Part shown: in pieces, positions 13,279 to 18,901 of the stretch
How the letters are laid out: every line of letters starts with the position of its first letter
How positions within the stretch are numbered: the first letter of the stretch is position 1
Assembly (NCBI GenBank): GCA_031425695.1
Contig: JANPJV010000165.1
Location: 1 to 18,901 of the forward strand
Reading direction: 5' to 3'
DNA: 18,901 nucleotides
Origin: JANPJV01 sp031425695
Lineage (GTDB): Bacteria > Pseudomonadota > Gammaproteobacteria > Xanthomonadales > SZUA-5
The notes under the pieces: model-generated
What the model saw: only the letters and a program-made list of their open reading frames with translations
Told to the model about the DNA's origin: nothing
Database searches by the model: none
Translations under genes and position numbers: made by a program

Positions 13279-15432
13279 TCACCCGCTTCGCTTCAACGCC
13301 AACGCCACCAGCCGCGCATTCAACCGGTCCCGCCAAGTCGCGGGCTGGTCCAGTCCCATCCGCACCAGGTAGGGCTCCTCGGCCGGGCCCGGCGCTGATC
13401 CGAGCGCCGCGAAAATGGTCCGCACCCGATCCATCGGCTTGCCGGTGTTCCCCTTGAGCCAGCGCAACGCGCGCAGCAGGCGCTCCTCGGTCGGGTCGAA
13501 GTCTGATCCGAACGGGAACAGCGGAAACAATCCCTTGGCCTTGGCGGGCGCGAGCTCGGCGGCGATGCGTGCGGGCGTGTTGCCGCGGTAGCTCGCGGGA
13601 ATCTGCCACGCCGGATCGAGCTTGCCGGCCGCCTTGGCGCTCGCCGCGAGCGCGTCCTGGAAGCGGGCGTCGGCGATGCCGAGCAGGCGCTTGATGCATT
13701 CCTCGTCGGTCTGGCCGCGCAGGTCGGCGACGCCGTATTCGGTCAGCACCAGGTCGCGCAGATGGCGCGGGATGGTGGTGTGCGCATAGTTCCAGACGAT
13801 GTTGGAACGGATTTCGCCAGCGGATTCGCGGGTGGCGCGCAGCATCAGCACCGAGCGCCCGGTTGGCAGTGCGTGCGCCATCGCGACAAAGTTGTATTGG
13901 CCGCCGACGCCGCTGACCACCTGGCCGCTGTCGAGGCCATCGGACACTGCGGCGCCGAGCAGGGTCTGCATCATGCAGGTGTTGAAGAAGCGCGCTTCGT
14001 GGCGTTGCGCCAGGTGCAGCGATTCCTGCCCGCCGTACAGCTCGTTGATGTGCGAGACGCGGGTCATGCAGAGGCCCTCGTAGTCGCTGCCTTCGAGGCC
14101 GCGCAGCCAGTCGTACAGCGCGTGCGAGCCCAGGTAGAACGCGCCGTGCAGATAGCGCCCGTTGCGCAGCTCCACGCCGTCGATTGCACGGCCGAGTTCT
14201 GTGCGCGCGGCGCCCTCGCCGAGGGTCGAGTCGAGCAGCTTGCCGTCGGGCAGGCGCACGGTGTCGAAATCGGCGAGACGGCTGCCGATCGGCAGCAGGC
14301 CGAAGCCTTGCAGACACGCCACGTCGTCGGCATCAAGGCGGCGCGGATAAACCCCGGCCTCGATCAGCAGATCGACGTCGCTGGCCTTGAGCCACGTGCC
14401 GAGCTGGCCGCGGTTGAGCAGCTTCTGCAGCGGCAGGTGGTCGTAGACGCGGCGCTTGAGGATGCCGGCCTTGGCGAGCTCCATGAAGCCGTCCATGACC
14501 ATTTCGCTGGCGCCGTAGAGACCGTGCTCGAGCCCGCCGAGGCCACCGATCTTCTGCGCGAGCAGCCGTTCATGCGCGTCCAGCAGCGGTTCGACGGTGG
14601 CGCGATAGGTCGGATTGTCGACATTGCGCAGGCGCAGCCCGTAAACCAGCGCATCGGACAGCGCGCCGATGCCGATCTGCAGCGTGCCGCCATCCTTGAC
14701 CAGCGTGCTCGCGACCAGCCCGAGCGCGTACTCGGCATCCTCGACCGGCGCCCGCGGCAATGCGAACAGGCGATGATCTTCATCCGCGCATTGCAGGATG
14801 GCGTCGAAGAATTCCGGGCCGACTTCCGCGTCGTTGCCAAGGTAGGGCAGCGCCGGATGGACGACCCCGATCACCGTGAGCTCGCGGCCCTCGGCGCGGA
14901 GCCGTTCGGCCAGGTCGAAGGTGACGTCGGTGTTGCACGACAGGCTGTAGCGCGGCCCATCCTCGCTGTCGCGCCGCGCCACCATCTGCACGACGAAGTT
15001 GACGCCGGCCGCGGCCACATCGCGGGCCACATGGGTGTAGTTGACGCTGGTGTAGTTGCGCTGTGCCTGCGCGCGCCCGAGCATCGATCCCGATTGCAGG
15101 TAAAACTCGCTGATGGTGATGTTCGCCGGCACGTTGCCGCGAGCCAGATCCTTCAGGTACGCGAGATCCGGGTAATGCTCGCCCCACCAGCGCAGGGCGA
15201 ATGGCCCGAGGAAGCGCCGCTCCAGGTCGCTGCCGGGATTGGGTCGCGCCAGCGACAGCGCCGTCAACAGCTTGAAGCGCACCGAGTCATCCGCCTTCGC
15301 CGCCGCGTACAGCGCGTTTAGCAGCCGATTCGGCTTGCCGAGCCCCAGCGGCGCCGCCAATGTCCAGCGCGTCCCTAGCCGTTCGCGCACGAATGCGACG
15401 GCATCTTCGATTCGGGTGAGGTGGATGGGCAT
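13279..15432 (-). CDS. Acetyl-CoA hydrolase/transferase family protein, long form
   Basis: The product is 717 residues. The family moves or hydrolyses CoA thioesters of short acids such as acetate. Visible segments: NITISEFYLQSGS at 104-116, GGTLQIGIGALSD at 248-260, GLYGASEMVMDGFMELAKAG at 304-323 (the conserved E-M-x-x-DG region), SGVGGQYNF at 507-515 and the hallmark LTEYGVADLRG at 563-573. The C-terminal acetyl-CoA hydrolase domain is intact. Common members are about 430-550 residues, so this is a long version with about 100 extra N-terminal residues and about 140 after the hallmark. The start ATG at 15432 has no good ribosome site and lies 5 bp from a family C repeat. Whether it is a hydrolase or a transferase cannot be told here. 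Confidence 0.9.
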   Translation of the reverse strand: MPIHLTRIEDAVAFVRERLGTRWTLAAPLGLGKPNRLLNALYAAAKADDSVRFKLLTALSLARPNPGSDLERRFLGPFALRWWGEHYPDLAYLKDLARGNVPANITISEFYLQSGSMLGRAQAQRNYTSVNYTHVARDVAAAGVNFVVQMVARRDSEDGPRYSLSCNTDVTFDLAERLRAEGRELTVIGVVHPALPYLGNDAEVGPEFFDAILQCADEDHRLFALPRAPVEDAEYALGLVASTLVKDGGTLQIGIGALSDALVYGLRLRNVDNPTYRATVEPLLDAHERLLAQKIGGLGGLEHGLYGASEMVMDGFMELAKAGILKRRVYDHLPLQKLLNRGQLGTWLKASDVDLLIEAGVYPRRLDADDVACLQGFGLLPIGSRLADFDTVRLPDGKLLDSTLGEGAARTELGRAIDGVELRNGRYLHGAFYLGSHALYDWLRGLEGSDYEGLCMTRVSHINELYGGQESLHLAQRHEARFFNTCMMQTLLGAAVSDGLDSGQVVSGVGGQYNFVAMAHALPTGRSVLMLRATRESAGEIRSNIVWNYAHTTIPRHLRDLVLTEYGVADLRGQTDEECIKRLLGIADARFQDALAASAKAAGKLDPAWQIPASYRGNTPARIAAELAPAKAKGLFPLFPFGSDFDPTEERLLRALRWLKGNTGKPMDRVRTIFAALGSAPGPAEEPYLVRMGLDQPATWRDRLNARLVALALKRSG

Positions 15433-15436
15433 GGGT

Positions 15437-15543
15437 GTCGGTTTCCAGTTTCGGTTTCGGAAGAAGCTCTGTGGCGGGCTTCCATCAAGGTGAGGGACAC
15501 ACTACCGAATCCGAAACCGAAAACCGAAACCGAAACCGAAACC
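15437..15543. repeat. Inverted repeat, family C copy 2 (CCGAAA type)
   Basis: The left arm at 15437-15460 (GTCGGTTTCCAGTTTCGGTT then TCGG) pairs with 15505-15543, made of CCGAAA and CCGAAAA words. The loop contains a further small AAGAAGC/GCTTCC pairing. It fills the gap between the divergent acetyl-CoA hydrolase and the two-TM protein, leaving only 43 bp before ATG 15587 and 4 bp before the hydrolase ATG. Promoters of both genes must overlap or lie within it. Confidence 0.88.
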
Positions 15544-15586
15544 AGCACTACTGCATCACCACACGCCTTCCCCGCATACTTACCCC

Positions 15587-16468
15587 ATGCGACCGCAATC
15601 TCCTCCTCCGCTTCCCGCCAAGGCGCCGGGTCTGCGTGACTATGTCCGAGCCGCCTTTACCTGGCGCTGGAACATCCTTGCGCTGGCCGCCGGCACTGCC
15701 TTTGCGATGCTGAGCCCCATGCCGGAAGCGATCTTTCCCTTGTTGATCGCGGGCGAGATGGCTTACGTGGCGGGCTTGATCTCGATGCCAAAGTTTCGCC
15801 GCTCGGTCGACGCCAAGCTGCTCGGGCGCTCGCCCGATTGGCAGGAAAAGGAAGACGATCCGCAGCGACTGATGGCGCGCATCGTCTCCGAGCTGGCGCC
15901 GGGGCCGAGCGCGCGCTTTCGCGATCTCAAGGAACGTTGCCTGCGCCTGCGCCGCATTGCCCGTGGCGTGGCGGCGGGTGCGCCGGAAGCGCCGGAGGCC
16001 GATCAGCTGCGCGGCACCGGTCTCGACCAGCTGCTCTGGGTCTTCCTGCGTCTGCTCTATGCCCAGCAGGGCTTATGGAAATTTCTCGAGCACACCGATC
16101 GCAACGCGCTCGAAGCGCAGCTCAAGGATCTCGAAGCCCGGCGAACCAAACTCGGCGAGGCCGCGGACGAACGCATCAAGCGCTCGCTCACCGACGCCAT
16201 CGCCACCACCACCATGCGCCTCGATAACCTGAAATCGGCTGAAGGCAACAACCAGTTCGTCGATCTCGAGCTCGAGCGCATCGAGTCCAAGATCTTGGCC
16301 TTGAGCGAAATGAGCGTCAACAATCAGAACCCCGACTTCATCAGCACCCAGGTCGACGACGTCGCCAACTCCATGGCCCACACCGAACTCGCCATCCGCG
16401 ACCTCAACGCCATCACCGGCCTCTCCAGCAACATCGGCGAACCACCGCGGATGCTGGAGACGCAGTAG
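15587..16468 (+). CDS. Two-TM protein with coiled-coil C-terminus, function unknown
   Basis: The product is 293 residues. It has a proline-rich start and two hydrophobic segments at about 29-43 and 46-66 that form a hairpin in the membrane. A long charged helical region follows, with heptad-like stretches around 175-265 (for example EAQLKDLEARRTKLGEAADE). A short conserved-looking tail, GLSSNIGEPPRMLETQ, ends it. This leaves a large cytoplasmic coiled coil hung from a membrane hairpin. I do not recognise a named family. No strong Shine-Dalgarno precedes ATG 15587. It is isolated between two long repeats and has no obvious partner. A scaffold or membrane-organising role is possible but only a guess. 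Confidence 0.8.
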   Translation: MRPQSPPPLPAKAPGLRDYVRAAFTWRWNILALAAGTAFAMLSPMPEAIFPLLIAGEMAYVAGLISMPKFRRSVDAKLLGRSPDWQEKEDDPQRLMARIVSELAPGPSARFRDLKERCLRLRRIARGVAAGAPEAPEADQLRGTGLDQLLWVFLRLLYAQQGLWKFLEHTDRNALEAQLKDLEARRTKLGEAADERIKRSLTDAIATTTMRLDNLKSAEGNNQFVDLELERIESKILALSEMSVNNQNPDFISTQVDDVANSMAHTELAIRDLNAITGLSSNIGEPPRMLETQ

Positions 16469-16472
16469 GCAA

Positions 16473-16691
16473 AGCAAAAAGGCCGTATGGGAAGGAAGCG
16501 AAGGAAAAGCAGAAAGGAAGCGAAGGAGAGCAAACAGGTCGGTCAGGAGCGCTTCCATCAAGTGACCGGCTTCACCTGACTTCTTTGGTTCACAGGAGAA
16601 GCGCGAGTCCACTCGCTACCTCCAAAATCTTCTCTTGCCTACCTTCGCTACCTTTCTGCTTTTCCTTCGATCCCTTCCCGTCCCGCTCTTT
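16473..16691. repeat. Inverted repeat, family E copy 2 (GGAAAAGCAGAAAGG type)
   Basis: GGAAAAGCAGAAAGG at 16503-16517 pairs perfectly with 16651-16665. The arms extend over about 16473-16531 and 16635-16691. The right end carries CCTTCCCGTCCCGCTCTTT (16673-16691), identical to copy 1. The loop has two further dyads: GTCAGG...CCTGAC, and GCGAGT-CC-ACTCGC at 16603-16616. It fills the gap before uup; a long open frame running through the right arm into uup is repeat-derived and not coding. Confidence 0.9.
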
Positions 16692-16724
16692 CCTCGCTTT
16701 ATCGAACACCCAACGAGATCCCAG

Positions 16725-18590
16725 ATGCCCCTGCTGACGCTGCAAGATGTCGACTATTCGGTCGGCGGTCCTTTGTTGATCGAAGATGCGGTCTTGGCGA
16801 TCGAGCCGAATGAGCGGATCTGTGTGGTGGGGCGCAATGGCGAGGGGAAGTCGACCCTGCTTAAGCTGATTGCGGGCGAGATCTTGCCGGACGACGGGCG
16901 GATTGCGCGCAACGAGGGCCTGCGGATCGCGCGCATGCCGCAGGAGGTGCCGCATGGGCTCGAGGGCACGATCTTCGATGTGATTGCCGAGGGCGCGGGC
17001 GAGCCCGGGCGCATGTTGGCCGAGTATCACCATGTGAGCCACGCAGCAGTGGTCGATACCGAACGGCTGTCGGTGCTGCACGAGGCGATCGACGCGGCGC
17101 AGGCGTGGACGCTGGAGTCCCGCGCGACGGCGGCCATCGAGCGCCTCGGGCTGCACGAGGACACGCTGTTTTCCTCGCTTTCCGGTGGCATGAAGCGGCG
17201 CGTGCTGCTGGCGCAGGCGCTGATGTCGGTGCCGGACCTGCTGTTGCTCGACGAGCCAACGAATCACCTGGACATCGAGGCGATTGGCTGGCTGGAAACC
17301 TTTCTGAAGGAGTTCTCCGGCTCGATCATGTTCGTCACCCACGACCGTGCGTTCCTGCAGGCGCTGGCGACGCGGATCGTCGAGATCGATCGTGGCTCCA
17401 TCACCAGCTGGCCGGGTGACTACCAGAATTATCTGCGGCGCAAGGAAGAGCGTGCGCATGCCGAGGCGCAGGCATCGCTGCATTTCGACAAGAAGCTCGC
17501 CCAGGAAGAGATCTGGATCCGCCAGGGCATCAAGGCGCGGCGGACGCGCAACGAGGGTCGGGTCACGGCGTTGAAGGCGATGCGTCGCGAGCGCGCCGCA
17601 CGCCGCGAGCAGCAGGGCAAAGTGCGCCTCGAAATGGCCGAATCGGCATCGTCTGGCAAGCGCGTGATGGTGGCCGAGAACGTCAACTTCAGCTTCGGCG
17701 AACGCGTCATGGTGCGGGATTTTTCGACCACCATCCTGCGCGGCGACCGCGTCGGCCTGATCGGCGCAAACGGGTCCGGCAAGACCACTTTGCTGCGCCT
17801 GCTGCTCGGCGAGTTGCAGCCCGACTCGGGCGAAATTCGCAGTGGCACGCAGCTCGAGATTGCGTACTTCGACCAGCACCGTTCGCAGCTGCGCGAAGAC
17901 TGGAACGCGCTCGACAACGTCGCCGAAGGCCAGGAGTTCATCGACATCGGCAACCGCCGCGTGCATGTGCTCGGCTACCTCCAGGACTTCCTGTTCAGCC
18001 CCGAGCGCGCGCGTGCGCCGATCACGCGGCTGTCCGGGGGCGAGCGCAATCGCTTGCTGCTCGCGCGCCTGTTCGCACGCCCGTCGAACCTGCTGGTCCT
18101 CGACGAACCGACCAATGATCTCGACATCGAAACCCTCGAATTGCTCGAAGAACAGCTCGCGAGCTACAACGGCACGGTGCTGCTGGTCAGCCACGACCGC
18201 GCATTCCTCGATGCGGTGGTGACCAGCACGCTGGTCATGGAAGGCAATGGCGAGATTGGCGACTACGTCGGCGGCTACAGCGATCTCGAGCGGCATCGCG
18301 CGGAGGCCGCAGAGATGGCACGCGCCCCGGTCAAGGCCGTTGCACCATCCTTCGCGCCGGCCGCCACCGCCGCCAAGAAGAAGCTCAGCTACAAGGACCA
18401 GCGCGAGCTCGAACTTCTGCCCGCCCGCATCGATGCGCTCGAAACCGAAATCGCCAGCCGCAATGCCGCCATGGCCCAGCCGGGCTTTTTTGCGCGCGAC
18501 AGCGCTGCCGTGGTTGCCGACCAGAAGCTGCTGGCCGACAAGCAGGTCGAGCTGGAAGGCCTGTACCGGCGCTGGGGCGAGTTGGAGTAG
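16725..18590 (+). CDS. uup: ABC-F family ATPase Uup
   Basis: The product is 621 residues; E. coli Uup is about 635. ABC-F proteins act on the ribosome, and Uup is linked to translation and to transposon excision and DNA stability. Two ATPase domains are present: Walker A GRNGEGKST at 36-44, LSGGM at 152-156, LLLLDEPTNHLD around Asp176; then GANGSGKTT at 347-355, LSGGE at 436-440, LVLDEPTNDLD around Asp460. The linker IRQGIKARRTRNEGRVTALK is typical of Uup, and a C-terminal coiled coil (about 555-621) fits the Uup DNA-binding tail. ATG 16725 is chosen because upstream sequence is family E repeat; only a weak GAG precedes it. The last codons and stop lie in a 35-bp sequence repeated downstream. 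Confidence 0.95.
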   Translation: MPLLTLQDVDYSVGGPLLIEDAVLAIEPNERICVVGRNGEGKSTLLKLIAGEILPDDGRIARNEGLRIARMPQEVPHGLEGTIFDVIAEGAGEPGRMLAEYHHVSHAAVVDTERLSVLHEAIDAAQAWTLESRATAAIERLGLHEDTLFSSLSGGMKRRVLLAQALMSVPDLLLLDEPTNHLDIEAIGWLETFLKEFSGSIMFVTHDRAFLQALATRIVEIDRGSITSWPGDYQNYLRRKEERAHAEAQASLHFDKKLAQEEIWIRQGIKARRTRNEGRVTALKAMRRERAARREQQGKVRLEMAESASSGKRVMVAENVNFSFGERVMVRDFSTTILRGDRVGLIGANGSGKTTLLRLLLGELQPDSGEIRSGTQLEIAYFDQHRSQLREDWNALDNVAEGQEFIDIGNRRVHVLGYLQDFLFSPERARAPITRLSGGERNRLLLARLFARPSNLLVLDEPTNDLDIETLELLEEQLASYNGTVLLVSHDRAFLDAVVTSTLVMEGNGEIGDYVGGYSDLERHRAEAAEMARAPVKAVAPSFAPAATAAKKKLSYKDQRELELLPARIDALETEIASRNAAMAQPGFFARDSAAVVADQKLLADKQVELEGLYRRWGELE

Positions 18591-18625
18591 CGCTTCTGAT
18601 TTGGAGTGCGGCGCTCTGCGCCGCT

Positions 18626-18713
18626 TTGCTTGTGGTGGCTCTGCGCTGCGCGCGGATGCTTTCATGTTCAGACCGAAGAGCGTCCGCGCATAGCGCAGAC
18701 CCACCACCAGCAA
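18626..18713. repeat. Inverted repeat, family F (GCGCAGACCCACCACC type)
   Basis: The left arm at 18626-18660 pairs with 18679-18713 over 35 bp with few mismatches, around an 18-nt loop. The right arm carries AGCGCAGACCCACCACC. It begins 36 bp after the uup stop. Confidence 0.85.
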
Positions 18714-18767
18714 CGGCTCAGAAGCGTCCGCGCACAGCGCAGACCCACCACCGGCAACGGCTCAGAA
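18680..18767. repeat. Tandem direct repeat, two units of 44 bp
   Basis: The unit beginning GCGTCCGCGCA and ending CGGCTCAGAA is present at 18680-18723 and again at 18724-18767, with two differences. It duplicates the right arm of the family F inverted repeat, so the left arm could pair with either copy. Confidence 0.88.
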
Positions 18768-18792
18768 GCGAGCTGGAGTAGTGCTCCTGATT

Positions 18793-18876
18793 TGGAGTGC
18801 GGGGCGCATCGCCCCGTTTGGTGGTTTGGTTCAATATTATAAAAACAAACAAAACGGCGCGGGGCGCCGCACACCA
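18793..18876. repeat. Inverted repeat with AT-rich loop at window end
   Basis: GGAGTGCGGGGCGC...CCCCGTTTGGTGG from 18793 is opposed by a near-inverted copy at about 18847-18876 (CAAAACGGCGCGGGGCGCCG then CACACC). Each arm has its own small hairpin, the second being CGGCGC-GGG-GCGCCG at 18855-18869. The loop is an AT island, CAATATTATAAAAACAAAC. The remainder to 18901 is A- and C-rich with no gene. Confidence 0.65.
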
Positions 18877-18901
18877 AAAAAAAACCCTCCAGACCTCCCA
18901 A

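Larger units (their letters stand above)
18577..18802. repeat. Direct repeat of the uup 3' end (35 bp, two copies)
   Basis: GCGAGTTGGAGTAGCGCTTC... at 18577-18611, which includes the last codons and stop of uup, recurs as GCGAGCTGGAGTAGTGCTCC... at 18768-18802. There are three mismatches in 35 bp and an offset of 191 bp. Each copy is followed by a short GC hairpin (GCGGCGC-TCT-GCGCCGC at 18608-18624; CGGGGCG-CAT-CGCCCCG at 18800-18816) and three T residues. Confidence 0.85.

Noticed and set aside
15478..16562. Shared 12-mer GCTTCCATCAAG in the loops of a family C and a family E repeat
   Set aside because: About ten identical 12-mer pairs are expected by chance in a window this size, so it is not evidence for a common loop.
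16590..18713. Open frame of about 700 codons antisense to uup
   Set aside because: Its translation mirrors the uup codons and begins in repeat DNA; there is no recognisable domain. Similar antisense frames over hrpB (1620-3101), the S33 hydrolase (4906-6309), the flavoprotein (10158-11903) and the acetyl-CoA hydrolase (13762-15321) were dropped for the same reason.
1..18901. CRISPR array among the many repeats
   Set aside because: The repeats are paired inverted arms of different families, not evenly spaced identical direct repeats with unique spacers, and there are no cas genes.

Overview
The window is about 18.9 kb of GC-rich, gene-dense bacterial chromosome. It looks like a gammaproteobacterium of the Lysobacterales (Xanthomonadales) type. 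This rests on gene content (HrpB, Uup, RsgA, a very long acetyl-CoA hydrolase, a secreted protein with a WY-rich domain typical of that group) and on base and codon use. The order is an inference; the genus cannot be named. No rRNA, tRNA, CRISPR array, phage gene or transposase gene was seen.

Layout. A secreted protein (240-1271, +) is followed by the helicase hrpB (1533-4043, +). A tightly packed five-gene + strand operon follows (4220-8353): small membrane protein, short XRE regulator, exported S33-type alpha/beta hydrolase, and a NatA/NatB-like ABC exporter. A good promoter with two overlapping dyad operators lies just upstream. On the - strand come a ferredoxin-NADP reductase-like flavoenzyme (10883-9837) and rsgA (9576-8485). 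Then a + strand trio (11197-13185): an M48-like protein that has lost its zinc motif, a YiiD-type thioesterase and a lipoprotein. A 717-residue acetyl-CoA hydrolase/transferase (15432-13279) is on the - strand. The window closes with a two-TM coiled-coil protein (15587-16468, +) and uup (16725-18590, +).

Functionally the genes are a mix of ribosome and translation housekeeping (rsgA, uup, hrpB-type helicase), redox and CoA metabolism, and one self-contained regulated export operon.

The most striking feature is between the genes. Every gap longer than about 90 bp contains a long inverted repeat with arms of about 24-60 bp, whether the flanking genes are tandem, convergent or divergent. At least seven unrelated sequence families take part (called A to G here); A, C, D and E each occur twice. 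One element (G, about 4838-4982) sits inside a gene. It lies between CAGGA direct repeats 147 bp apart, and removing exactly 147 bp (49 codons) leaves a normal signal peptide on the S33 hydrolase. The two E copies keep distinct left and right ends and show paired base changes in both arms. These facts point to mobile or recently mobile hairpin elements with no transposase in the window.
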